From VBAS01 sp035318985 (GTDB lineage Bacteria > Bacteroidota > Bacteroidia > Chitinophagales > Chitinophagaceae), in assembly GCA_035318985.1 (NCBI GenBank), contig DATHDP010000113.1, forward strand, positions 1 through 58,037: DNA of 58,037 bases. Reading direction: 5' to 3'. This document shows, piece by piece, positions 24,847-33,211 of this stretch. Numbering within the stretch: the stretch's first letter is position 1; each line of letters opens with the position of its first letter. The position numbers were made by a program, and so were the translations under genes. A model generated the notes under the pieces. The model did not search any database, was not told where the DNA came from, and saw only the letters and a program-made list of their open reading frames with translations.

Positions 24847-26379
24847 TTATTGTTTCAATACCTGTACAGTTTTTTTCATTTGACCATTATTCCAGTTTAT
24901 ATATATCGAATAAACTCCGCTTGACAGCAGTTTCATGTCAATGCTAAATTGATTGCTGCCTTGTAAGGCCATAGATCTTTGCACTTTTACCAATGCGCCT
25001 TTGCTATCGAAGATCATGATCATAACCGGCGAATCATTATCGGCGATGATATTAATAAATGTTTTATCATAAACTGGGTTAGGCCACAACTTGAACGTAT
25101 TTGTTATACTGCAGTTTGATTGTATTATACTGGTATACTGTGATCTGCCATTCAGGTCATACTCAGCAATGCGATAGTAGCTATTTTGAACAGAGCTATT
25201 ATCTGCGAATGAATAACTTTTTTCACTATTACTATTTCCTGCTGCGGGCAATGTGCTAATGACAGTCCAGCGAATTCCATCTTCACTTTTCTCAATATCA
25301 AAATGACTGCTGTTTTGTTCCAATATAGTTTTCCAGGTTAGTAATACTTTTTTATTGTCACATTTTGCATTGAATAAAGTGAATTGTGCGGGTTGTTGGG
25401 CGAGCGGAGATGGATCTACCGCAGATATACCCGGTAAAGCTGATAACGACATATAAAAGAGACCTTGAGTACTGGCATCCCAAAGACGGTTACCAAGAAT
25501 ATCAATTTTATAAGAGAAATGATTGAATACAACACTGAAATTGACAAACGGATCTTGCAGAGCATCTTTTTTAATATAGTAAAAAAGAGTATTAGAACTA
25601 CCATTAAAAATATACCGTGTCTTGATCAATGCCTGTTTTGCATTAACAATATTAGTAGCAGCTGTAGGAAGACTGTTGCCAATCCGTTGCCAGGTAAGTC
25701 CATCATCGGTACTCATATAAAACCTTCCTCCTCCGCTTGCATAAAAGAGTGTGTCATGCGCAGTAACAATATCATACGCTTTTTCATTTGGGCTGATCTG
25801 CCCACTTAACAATCGTTCCTCCCATGTTGTCGAATTAGCAGGTAGATAGTCATATATGCCATTGGCATTTGTTCCAGCTACCAATGCATTACTGTTACCT
25901 GCAATGCAATTGAGATTGGCGCTTAGATCTGAAAGGCCGTTGCCGAAGAATAACCATCTGTTCTTGTTAACAGGGTCCAATTTATAAACTGAATTGCCTA
26001 AGGTGGCCGCATACAAGTCACCTTTAAATTCACAGAAATCAGAGATATCTGGAAACAATAAACCAGTATTGATCTTTTGCCAGGTTATGCCTCCGTCCGG
26101 ACTTTTGAAAACACCTGATGGAGCACATGCTGCATATAATTCATTTTTGTAAACTATTATATTGTTGATCAATGGAGGACCCGGAATAACATTTGTTGAA
26201 TCCCATGTTTGTCCCTCATCCTTGCTCATGTAGATTATTCTTTTTCCACCTGCATAAAGTATATTGTCTTTGTGGTAGACAGTGAAAATATCAGAAGAAG
26301 GTAATTGTTGAACTCTTGTCCATTGAGAAAAAGAAGTTGAAAAACATAAGACAGAGACCAGTGTAAATATAAGTTTCAT
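24847..26379 (-). CDS. secreted BNR/YCF48-like propeller protein with T9SS C-terminal sorting domain
   Basis: 510 aa with a signal peptide (to about 18). Asp-box/BNR-type repeats (MSKDEGQTWDS, KSPDGGITWQKI, MSTDDGLTWQRI) make a propeller of residues ~20-320. A fibronectin-like part follows (LTWKTILEQNSSHFDIEKSE, about 350-420). The end (FKLWPNPVYDKTFINI to KKTVQVLKQ) is a type A type IX secretion sorting domain, so it is exported across the outer membrane and probably surface-attached. It may be the last gene of the minus-strand set starting at 28433, although a 116-bp gap precedes it. Confidence 0.9.
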   Translation of the reverse strand: MKLIFTLVSVLCFSTSFSQWTRVQQLPSSDIFTVYHKDNILYAGGKRIIYMSKDEGQTWDSTNVIPGPPLINNIIVYKNELYAACAPSGVFKSPDGGITWQKINTGLLFPDISDFCEFKGDLYAATLGNSVYKLDPVNKNRWLFFGNGLSDLSANLNCIAGNSNALVAGTNANGIYDYLPANSTTWEERLLSGQISPNEKAYDIVTAHDTLFYASGGGRFYMSTDDGLTWQRIGNSLPTAATNIVNAKQALIKTRYIFNGSSNTLFYYIKKDALQDPFVNFSVVFNHFSYKIDILGNRLWDASTQGLFYMSLSALPGISAVDPSPLAQQPAQFTLFNAKCDNKKVLLTWKTILEQNSSHFDIEKSEDGIRWTVISTLPAAGNSNSEKSYSFADNSSVQNSYYRIAEYDLNGRSQYTSIIQSNCSITNTFKLWPNPVYDKTFINIIADNDSPVMIMIFDSKGALVKVQRSMALQGSNQFSIDMKLLSSGVYSIYINWNNGQMKKTVQVLKQ

Positions 26380-26495
26380 TATTTTTTTGTTAGATGTTTT
26401 ATAAGGAATTGCGCTGTTTCATTCAGCGCAATTCCGTTTTTGATTTATAAAGAAGTACGGTTAAAAATTTGATCGAAGGATATACACGGGTATGA

Positions 26496-26915
26496 TCAAC
26501 GTTTAAAATTGAAACCCACTTTTTTCAAAGTTTCACCGGGTTCAAATGGTACCGTGAAAGATGAATTGCCAACATTATCTATAGTATAAAAAAAGCCAAC
26601 TTTCAATAGAGAGGGATCATTGCCTGGTACATATTTTTCTGCAAACACGGGGTGATCGAGGGTAGGTATATCTTTTATTTTCATGGGAGCCAGTACCGAA
26701 TCCCAAAGAACATCACCGTTTGGTTTTTTTATTGCAAGCGTAAATGTCACAGTGTTATTATCATTTGACAATTCATTGTTGCTAAAGAGCACAAATTGAA
26801 CCAGTCGAGGGACTATTGGGTTGCCATGCATATAACCTGACGTATATTTTTTACATGACGTTCCAATCATAATGACCGAAACAATTAAAATTGATAAAGC
26901 AATATTCTTTTTCAT
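26496..26915 (-). CDS. lipoprotein, function unknown
   Basis: 139 aa with lipobox (IGTSC, Cys21) followed by a beta-rich domain (VTFTLAIKKPNGDVLWDSVL, GFFYTIDNVGNSSFTVPFEP). No family recognised. It follows the 56-aa gene by 9 bp and is likely in one operon with it and the DUF4242 gene upstream. Confidence 0.8.
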   Translation of the reverse strand: MKKNIALSILIVSVIMIGTSCKKYTSGYMHGNPIVPRLVQFVLFSNNELSNDNNTVTFTLAIKKPNGDVLWDSVLAPMKIKDIPTLDHPVFAEKYVPGNDPSLLKVGFFYTIDNVGNSSFTVPFEPGETLKKVGFNFKR

Positions 26916-26924
26916 TTTTTTAGT

Positions 26925-27095
26925 TTAAGGAAAGTTGATACTAACTTTATCAGTATCTTTTTTTTTGTCTTCGAAGTGATAACCCATTTCTAACATTGTG
27001 TCACGTATGCCTTCCGACACAGCTTCTGAAAAAAGTGTCTTAAATGTTTTACGTTTTTTGAATCGATGTACAATAAAAAGTATCATCCTTTTCAT
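26925..27095 (-). CDS. small basic protein (56 aa), hypothetical
   Basis: Found by translating the minus strand: MKRMILFIVHRFKKRKTFKT then LFSEAVSEGIRDTMLEMGYH and an acidic/lysine tail. It starts 21 bp after the 216-aa lipoprotein gene and stops 9 bp before the 139-aa lipoprotein gene, so spacing fits an operon gene. The first residues are hydrophobic-amphipathic, the middle basic. No family known. Confidence 0.6.
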   Translation of the reverse strand: MKRMILFIVHRFKKRKTFKTLFSEAVSEGIRDTMLEMGYHFEDKKKDTDKVSINFP

Positions 27096-27116
27096 ATTTT
27101 ATTTTTTAAAATATGC

Positions 27117-27767
27117 TTACTGAACAATCACCAATGGATTCATCGGTTCAAAAACTCCATCAGGATTATTTTTCCATACCCATGCATGCAATGTCCACCA
27201 TCCGGTATTAAGAGTGTTTTCATTCCACTCATCATCGTTTCCGGTAAATCCTTCGGGAGCTACATGAGACGGTAGCGAACTCATTGGTACAGCATATTCT
27301 ACTGCAACCAGCTCAAATTTGCCATTACCCTTTTTGTTGTAGACAAGAATTGCTGGTTTTCTTAAGTCAAACACAGGACTGACTAGCTCAGCTTTCAAAA
27401 AATGATAGCCCATATTTGGCAGTATTACCACAGGGTCTTTTCCATAATTATCCGCAAATGCATTCTCTATGTTTTGATATTTGGCTGTTGCTGCTTTAGC
27501 TTGCTGAAGTTCCAATAGTGTTTGAGGATCAAGACCAGTGTATTGGCTAAATAATTCCAGGTCAGGTTTCCCATTATTATTTGTCGCTTGCTCTGTATTA
27601 TCAGTCTTCGGCTTATTTGCTTCATATTTATTACATGCTGTAAATAAAAATGCAGTAAACAATATTATCATGTAAAGAACAGGCTGTGTACTCCATTTGC
27701 TGTAATTAACTTGTGCATTCATAAACGTTTTAATTGGACGATCTGTCGCACTAAATAAATTTTTCAT
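27117..27767 (-). CDS. secreted lipoprotein of conserved unknown family
   Basis: 216 aa; lipobox FTAC near residue 45 if the first ATG is used, so an internal start (MNAQVNYSKW or MIILFTAF) may be correct. The C-terminal ~130 residues carry a pattern I have seen in many bacteria: NMGYHFLKAELV, PAILVYNKKGNGKFELVAVE, APEGFTGNDDEWNEN and TGWWTLHAWVWKNNPDGVF. No function is known. It lies 39 bp downstream of the DUF4242 gene in the same direction. Confidence 0.82.
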   Translation of the reverse strand: MKNLFSATDRPIKTFMNAQVNYSKWSTQPVLYMIILFTAFLFTACNKYEANKPKTDNTEQATNNNGKPDLELFSQYTGLDPQTLLELQQAKAATAKYQNIENAFADNYGKDPVVILPNMGYHFLKAELVSPVFDLRKPAILVYNKKGNGKFELVAVEYAVPMSSLPSHVAPEGFTGNDDEWNENTLNTGWWTLHAWVWKNNPDGVFEPMNPLVIVQ

Positions 27768-27806
27768 TTTGATTTTGTTTTTTTGGTTTGTATAAATTGG
27801 TTTTTG

Positions 27807-28433
27807 TTATTGACCTTGTTTAACTTTTGCTACCCGCAGAGGTATTAACCCATGTGCTTCTTTATGCGTGTTGATCAACGCCATTGAATCAGGAGCCTGC
27901 GCCAAACACAGAACAGTTCCTTTCTTTTCATCAACCCAATAATTAATAAGGTTGACGCCATATTTCCCCTGTACCGCAAGATCTTTTTGATGTGCACCGG
28001 CAACATCAGCTGCTGTAACTTTTCCTGCACCTAGCTCATGTATATCCAGGTAGAGATTATTTTTTCCTTTTAGAGCAGCCTCTTGTCCCTCGCTTACTTT
28101 GTAAAATTCATCAGGTAAAAGACCGTGTGCCTCTGCATGAGTTTTGCGGATAGATTCTGTGTTGTCAGATGACGAAAGGCAATAAACATCTCCTTTAGCC
28201 TCATCAAACCAGTACTTAAGAATGGTAACCCGGTATTTTTTTTCAACTGCAAGATCTTTTTGATGTGCAGCTTCTACCTCTTTTGCGGTAACCTTTCCAG
28301 CGCCAAAATGGTGCACATCGATAAAATAGTTTTTTGACCGGTTATCAAGATTTCCGGTCTGGGCTGCTGATTGTTGTGAAAAAAGACCGAGCGTTGCAGT
28401 GACAAATACTGTGAGAGCAAGAAATTGTTTCAT
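27807..28433 (-). CDS. exported protein with two DUF4242 domains
   Basis: 208 aa with a signal peptide (to about 24). Two tandem copies of an ~80-aa DUF4242 domain: FIDVHHFGAGKVTAKEVEAA and LDIHELGAGKVTAADVAGAH starts, each with HQKDLAV.(K/G)KY, YW.DE..G.V.CL and THAEAHGL or THKEAHGL. DUF4242 includes the nickel-binding SCO4226 of Streptomyces; the histidines are kept here, so metal binding is possible. First gene of a minus-strand operon, divergent from the STAND-LuxR regulator, with two AAATAGGGAA-type boxes 81-112 bp upstream. Confidence 0.88.
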   Translation of the reverse strand: MKQFLALTVFVTATLGLFSQQSAAQTGNLDNRSKNYFIDVHHFGAGKVTAKEVEAAHQKDLAVEKKYRVTILKYWFDEAKGDVYCLSSSDNTESIRKTHAEAHGLLPDEFYKVSEGQEAALKGKNNLYLDIHELGAGKVTAADVAGAHQKDLAVQGKYGVNLINYWVDEKKGTVLCLAQAPDSMALINTHKEAHGLIPLRVAKVKQGQ

Positions 28434-28513
28434 AATAAAAAATGGTTTAAGAATTAAGAATTTGAATTAATCCGCAAAGCAACCTTCAATTACCGACAGA
28501 CGTTTAAGGGTTT

Positions 28514-28545
28514 TTCCCTATTTTGGAAATAACCATTCCTTATTT
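28514..28545 (-). promoter_or_regulatory. tandem AAATAGGGAA boxes upstream of the DUF4242 operon
   Basis: On the minus strand AAATAAGGAA (28545-28536) is followed by AAATAGGGAA (28523-28514), exactly 22 bp apart and reading toward the gene starting at 28433. The region also lies just before the regulator gene (ATG 28558), so the regulator may control itself. Confidence 0.65.
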
Positions 28546-28557
28546 TAAATGTGAATT

Positions 28558-31155
28558 ATGGAGCTGATAGAACGAGACGGATTTTTGAGATCACTTGAAA
28601 CAAAGCTTGAAAGTGTTATCGAAGGTGAAGGTCATTGTATACTACTAACCGGAGAAGCTGGTATCGGCAAAACTTCATTGATCAAATCTTTTTACAAAGA
28701 GAAAAAAGACAATTGTAAAATTTACCAGGGAACTTGTGATGCATTATTTACTCCACGTCCATTGGCGCCGATATATGATATTATCTGGCAGATCCAGAAG
28801 GATACAAAAGAAAGTGAACTAAATAATATAGATAGGGCTTTATTATTCAACCAACTCTTTCACGGATTAGAACAACAAAAGAAACCTGTCATTATTATTA
28901 TCGAGGATATTCATTGGGCGGATGAAGCTACACTTGACTTTATAAAATTTTTTGCAAGACGTATCGTTCGTTTGCATTGTCTTTTTATTCTTTCTTATCG
29001 TGATAATGAGATCCTGGATAATCATCCTTTAAGAAATGTGCTTGGACAATTGTCTTCGGATTCTTTAACCAGGTTGCAGTTACAGCCTTTATCGAGACAT
29101 GCTGTAGAAAAAATGGCGGAAGAAAGAGGTTATAAAGGAGAAGATGTGTTTAGCATTTCTGGTGGCAATCCATTTTATGTAACTGAGATTCTTGCAAGTT
29201 ATAGTCCCGGTGTTCCTGATAATATTAAAGATGCCATACTTTCTGTTTATCACAAACAAGAGAAAGGAACAAAAAATGCATGGGAAATGTGTTCTGTAAT
29301 TCCCGAAGGATTGGAAATTAACCGGTTTGCTAAAATTAAAGCCACCTGGGATGTGGAGATGGATCATTGCTTTGCCCTGCAGGTCATCATTGTCAAAAAA
29401 GATCGGGTAGTTTTTAAGCATGAATTGTACAGGCGGACAATTGAAGGGTCACTTTCTCCATTTAAGCGCATTGCACTAAATAAAAAAATGCTCGAGCTTT
29501 TTTTAGATTCTTTTGAAGCAGAAGGAGAAATTGAGCGGATCGTGCATTATGCAAAGAATGCAAACGAAAACGAACTGGTTGTAAAATATGCTCCGATAGC
29601 AGCCGTGCAAGCAGCATGTGTAGGAGCTCATATTGAAGCTTCTAAATTATTTCTAATGGCAATTGAATATTCTGATGGAAGCGATGTAGATCAAATGGTG
29701 TCATTTTATGAATCTTATGCATATGAATGTTATCTCACCAACCAGATCAAAGATGCAATCATTTATCAGGGCAAAGCACTAAAGGCCTGGCAGAAAAAAA
29801 ACGAAATGGAACAGGCAGGAAATTGCCTGAGATTTCTTTCGAGACTATGGTGGTTTGATGGCAACCGGCAAGAGGCTGAAAAGTATGCTAAACAAGCAAT
29901 TGAAATTTTAGCATCACAACCAGCTTCAAAAGCAAAGGCTTTGGCCTACAGTAATATGTCTCAATTAAAAATGCTTTCCGATGAAACTGCCGAAAGCCTG
30001 GAATGGGGAAATAAAGCTATTGAAATGGCTAAAGAAATAAAGGATGATGAAATTCTTTGCCATGCAATGAATAACGTAGGAAGTGCATTATGGAAAAGTA
30101 AATCTTCCAAAGAGAAGGGCAAAGAGATGTTGCTCGAAAGCCTGGATATGGCATTAACTAATTCTTTTCATGAACACGTCGCAAGGGCTTACTCAAACAT
30201 CGCAAGCAATTATTTGCTCTTAAAAGAGTATGAGTCAACCAGGCAAGTTTTAGAGAAGAGTATAAACTATTGTGAAGAAAGGAACCTGGACTCATCCAAG
30301 AATTATCAATTCTATTTAAAGGCCCGGATCTTTTTAGAGACTGGCGATTGGCAACAAGCATATTCGATCGTTGATAATTTACTGTTAAGTCCAAGCCAGG
30401 TAGGTTCAGTTAAAATAGGCGCTTTGGCAGTTATGGCTATCATCAAAGTAAGAAAAGGTGAAGAAGATGCATTAGTTTATTTGAACGAAGCAAAACTGCT
30501 TGCAATAAAAACAAAAGAACATTCCCGTATACTACGCGTAATGATAGAAGAGTTAGAATATGAATGGTTGACAGGAAAAAAACGAATAACTGAAGAGGAG
30601 TTAAAGCTATCGATCGAACTTGTCCAAAGAGTTGAGAATAGTGCACTAAATAGCGAATTTGCTTTTTGGCTACAAAATGTTAAAAAAATAGAACTGGCAT
30701 TACCCGAATTGTATGAACCCTATAAACTTTTAAAAGAGGGAAAGAGCAGATTAGCAGCAGCGTTTTGGGAGACAAAGGGCTGTCCGTATGAAAAAGCATT
30801 CGCATTATTTGCTGGAAATGAAGAGGACAAGAAGAATGCCCTTTTAATTTTTCAACAAATAGGGGCAGATGCGGTGTATGAAAAAATAAAAATGGAGATG
30901 CGTGCCGGGGGTATTAAAAAGATTCCAAGAGGTTTGAGAGAAAGTACAAAATCTAACCCTGCCCAGCTAACTAACCGTGAACTGGATGTTCTAAACTTGC
31001 TGCAAAAAGGAATTCAAAACAAAGAAATTGCGGGAACGCTTTTTATTTCTCCTAAAACTGCTGATCATCACATTTCCAATATTTTATTTAAGTTGGATGT
31101 GAAATCCCGTGCAATGGCGGTTACCGAAGCTGTTCGTTTGGGCATCCTAAAATAG
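28558..31155 (+). CDS. MalT-like STAND transcriptional regulator (ATPase, TPR, LuxR HTH)
   Basis: 865 aa. The N-terminal ATPase has Walker A GEAGIGKTS at 32-40 and Walker B VIIIIEDIHWADEATLDF at about 114-131, then SYRDNE and GGNPFYVTEIL of the AAA/NB-ARC-like class. The middle (~340-760) is a series of TPR-like helix pairs that would bind an inducer. The C-terminal ~60 residues are a LuxR/GerE HTH: LTNRELDVLNLLQKGIQNKE and SPKTADHHISNILFKLDVKS. Such proteins oligomerise on ligand and ATP binding and activate promoters through spaced direct repeats. The inducer is unknown. It is flanked on both sides by DUF4242 genes. Confidence 0.92.
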   Translation: MELIERDGFLRSLETKLESVIEGEGHCILLTGEAGIGKTSLIKSFYKEKKDNCKIYQGTCDALFTPRPLAPIYDIIWQIQKDTKESELNNIDRALLFNQLFHGLEQQKKPVIIIIEDIHWADEATLDFIKFFARRIVRLHCLFILSYRDNEILDNHPLRNVLGQLSSDSLTRLQLQPLSRHAVEKMAEERGYKGEDVFSISGGNPFYVTEILASYSPGVPDNIKDAILSVYHKQEKGTKNAWEMCSVIPEGLEINRFAKIKATWDVEMDHCFALQVIIVKKDRVVFKHELYRRTIEGSLSPFKRIALNKKMLELFLDSFEAEGEIERIVHYAKNANENELVVKYAPIAAVQAACVGAHIEASKLFLMAIEYSDGSDVDQMVSFYESYAYECYLTNQIKDAIIYQGKALKAWQKKNEMEQAGNCLRFLSRLWWFDGNRQEAEKYAKQAIEILASQPASKAKALAYSNMSQLKMLSDETAESLEWGNKAIEMAKEIKDDEILCHAMNNVGSALWKSKSSKEKGKEMLLESLDMALTNSFHEHVARAYSNIASNYLLLKEYESTRQVLEKSINYCEERNLDSSKNYQFYLKARIFLETGDWQQAYSIVDNLLLSPSQVGSVKIGALAVMAIIKVRKGEEDALVYLNEAKLLAIKTKEHSRILRVMIEELEYEWLTGKKRITEEELKLSIELVQRVENSALNSEFAFWLQNVKKIELALPELYEPYKLLKEGKSRLAAAFWETKGCPYEKAFALFAGNEEDKKNALLIFQQIGADAVYEKIKMEMRAGGIKKIPRGLRESTKSNPAQLTNRELDVLNLLQKGIQNKEIAGTLFISPKTADHHISNILFKLDVKSRAMAVTEAVRLGILK

Positions 31156-31180
31156 GGAAAAGTCGAATTTTAATTGGGTG
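31150..31180 (+). promoter_or_regulatory. AAATAGGGAA box pair upstream of the small DUF4242 gene
   Basis: Exact AAATAGGGAA at 31150-31159 (overlapping the regulator stop codon) and a degenerate TAATTGGGTG at 31171-31180, 21 bp downstream, in the direction of the gene starting at 31242. Confidence 0.55.
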
Positions 31181-31241
31181 AGACCCCTTAGATCGCTATA
31201 AAATAATGAGGATAGATTTATAGAACACAAAATTTTATAAA

Positions 31242-31523
31242 ATGAAAAAATTTATTATTGAGCGGAAACTGCCCGGTGCAGGAAACATGACAGTTGAGGA
31301 GTTACAAGCTATTTCAAAAACATCTGTCACGGTCATTACAGTTTTAGGTAAGCCATATAAATGGATCGAATCTTTTGTTACTGAAGACAAAATTTATTGC
31401 ATTCACGAAGCGGAAGATGAGAATGTCATTCGTGAACATGCCAAATGCGGAAATTTTCCTGTCAATAAAATTGAGGAGATCAAAGCTATCATTGACCCTA
31501 CCACCGCTGAAACGGACAATTAA
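31242..31523 (+). CDS. cytoplasmic single-domain DUF4242 protein
   Basis: 93 aa with no signal peptide. Matches the DUF4242 pattern in a single copy: FIIERKLPGAGNMTVEELQA, WIESFVTEDKIYCIHEAEDE and VIREHAKCGNFPVNKIEEIK. It starts 87 bp after the STAND-LuxR regulator and has its own box pair and terminator, so it is probably a separate unit under the same regulator. Metal or ligand binding is possible by family analogy. Confidence 0.85.
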   Translation: MKKFIIERKLPGAGNMTVEELQAISKTSVTVITVLGKPYKWIESFVTEDKIYCIHEAEDENVIREHAKCGNFPVNKIEEIKAIIDPTTAETDN

Positions 31524-31566
31524 TTCAACGCTGCATCTTATTCTTTCACTTTGATGAAAATCTTCT

Positions 31567-31594
31567 ACCCGGCAACTTGCCGGGTTTTTCTTTT
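31567..31594 (+). terminator. intrinsic terminator of the small DUF4242 gene
   Basis: ACCCGGC (31567-31573) / GCCGGGT (31579-31585) with loop AACTT and the run TTTTTCTTTT. It separates this gene from the boxes at 31600. Confidence 0.88.
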
Positions 31595-31599
31595 CTATA

Positions 31600-31631
31600 A
31601 AATAGGGAAGCTTTCAAACTTAAATAGGGAA
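31600..31631 (+). promoter_or_regulatory. tandem AAATAGGGAA boxes upstream of the PepSY-like gene
   Basis: Two exact AAATAGGGAA copies at 31600-31609 and 31622-31631, 22 bp apart, 100 bp before the ATG at 31731. Same orientation rule as the other two pairs. Confidence 0.7.
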
Positions 31632-31730
31632 TAACTCTGTCATTAAAGAGGCCATGGTGTCTCAATTTTGTGATATTAAAATATCATAAAAAGAATATTT
31701 ATTAAAACAAAAAAAATAAAAACAAAAAAA

Positions 31731-32258
31731 ATGAAAAAAAATCTCATTGCATTAGTAATTGTTAGCGTTGCCACCCTCACGGGAACTGGTAGAGCAAATG
31801 CTCAAATAGTATCAAACGGCAGTTCATTGGAATATCAAATGAATGCTACAGAAACAAAAAGCTCCATGAATGAACTGGCGATCAGCCCCAGGGCCGTGAA
31901 GGATTTCATGAACACACATAAAAATGTGACAGGCGAAAGCTGGATGAAGACGAAGGATGGTTTTTCTGTTAGATTTAATTCAGATGATGTAAGAACTACG
32001 ATCTACTATGATAAAAAAGGAAACTGGTCGGGGAGCATAAAAATTTATGGCGAAGAAAAGATGCTCCGTGACGTAAGACATCTTGTCAAAAGCACTTATT
32101 ATGATTATAACATTGTCTATGCACAAGAAATAGAAACAACTGACTCAGATGGCGTACCTACATATGTCGTTTGCGTAGATGACAAGACTAAGATCAAAAT
32201 GATCAGGATCAGTGCTGGCGAAATGAGCGAATGGAAAGAGTATACAAAGACGAAATAA
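31731..32258 (+). CDS. secreted PepSY-like/beta-lactamase-inhibitor-like protein
   Basis: 175 aa with a signal peptide (to about 24, RANAQ). The mature region (AVKDFMNTHKNVTGESWMKT, GFSVRFNSDDVRTTIYYDKK, HLVKSTYYDYNIVYAQEIET) has the two-strand/helix repeat seen in Bacteroidota PepSY-like DUF2874-type proteins. Function unknown, perhaps a periplasmic binding or inhibitor protein. The sigma factor gene starts 39 bp after its stop, so both may be transcribed from the box-bearing promoter. Confidence 0.75.
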   Translation: MKKNLIALVIVSVATLTGTGRANAQIVSNGSSLEYQMNATETKSSMNELAISPRAVKDFMNTHKNVTGESWMKTKDGFSVRFNSDDVRTTIYYDKKGNWSGSIKIYGEEKMLRDVRHLVKSTYYDYNIVYAQEIETTDSDGVPTYVVCVDDKTKIKMIRISAGEMSEWKEYTKTK

Positions 32259-32297
32259 AGGCTACCATTTTTATTAAAGAATATCAATTGGCTAAGT

Positions 32298-32981
32298 ATG
32301 AATGCTGCAATCGAAAAAGTATTTTCAAATTTTCTATCTGCCGAAGAGTTGAAATTAACTATCCAGGGTTGTGTTTTGAATGATAGATTGAGTCAGAAAA
32401 AGATCTATACTTCATTCTACAACTATGCGATGTCGATATGCAGCATTTATACAAACAGTTACGAAGATTCAGTTGAAATACTAAATGATGGCTTTCTAAA
32501 GGTTTTTAAAGAGATATATCGCTACCAGCCAGCGTATGCTGATCATGTTCTCTCGTTCAAAGGTTGGTTACGGAAAATAATGTTATATACAGGGATCGAT
32601 CATTTTAGAAAAAACCGTAAGCATCGTTTTATAAAGGAACTGGATAATGAAGTTGATGTACAATCGGTGCCATATGAAGATGCACTTGATAGGATCTCAC
32701 GTAATGAGATTCTAAGATCAATGCAAAAATTAACTCCGGGGTATAGAGTCATATTCAATCTTTTTATGATTGAGGAATTTTCTCATGAGGAAATATCACA
32801 GCGACTCGGAATTTCAATTGGTACATCCAAGTCAAATTTGGCAAGAGGAAGGAAGCAGTTACAGAAGATATTGCTTGATGAAAATCAAATAACAATACGC
32901 AAAAGAGTGGAAAGATACGATTCAAGAAGAGTTCAAATGAATATCTCATCAACACTTGAAGTAGGAGAGTATAGTTTTTAA
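32298..32981 (+). CDS. ECF-type RNA polymerase sigma factor
   Basis: 227 aa. Region 2 is seen in YTSFYNYAMSICSIYTNSYE and NDGFLKVFKEIYRY, and WLRKIMLYTGIDHFRKNRKH; region 4 in LTPGYRVIFNLFMIEEFSHE and EISQRLGISIGTSKSNLARG. No anti-sigma gene is adjacent. The ~40-residue basic tail after region 4 (IRKRVERYDSRRVQ) is longer than usual. Its position behind the PepSY-like gene hints that the STAND-LuxR regulator controls it. Confidence 0.92.
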   Translation: MNAAIEKVFSNFLSAEELKLTIQGCVLNDRLSQKKIYTSFYNYAMSICSIYTNSYEDSVEILNDGFLKVFKEIYRYQPAYADHVLSFKGWLRKIMLYTGIDHFRKNRKHRFIKELDNEVDVQSVPYEDALDRISRNEILRSMQKLTPGYRVIFNLFMIEEFSHEEISQRLGISIGTSKSNLARGRKQLQKILLDENQITIRKRVERYDSRRVQMNISSTLEVGEYSF

Positions 32982-33043
32982 AGTGTAAAACATTCTAATT
33001 AATAAATATCTTTCTTTTCATGGTGGCAGTCTGGTTAATTGCC

Positions 33044-33076
33044 GGAGATCGTTTTGAAAAAGCGGTCTCCTTTTTT
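33044..33076 (+). terminator. intrinsic terminator of the sigma factor gene
   Basis: GGAGATCG (33044-33051) pairs with CGGTCTCC (33063-33070), one G-U pair, followed by TTTTTT. Outer arms TAATTGCCG (33036-33044) and CGGCAATTA (33104-33112) could form a competing stem; see findings. Confidence 0.82.
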
Positions 33077-33211
33077 ATGCGAGGCCATGAAAGAATTCAA
33101 TTTCGGCAATTAGAACTGTGGATATGTTTTTTATAAGCGGCTTAAAATATGAACAGATGTTCATGAGATTAAGTATGAAATTTGGGGAACTACAATTGAA
33201 AAACTGCCATT

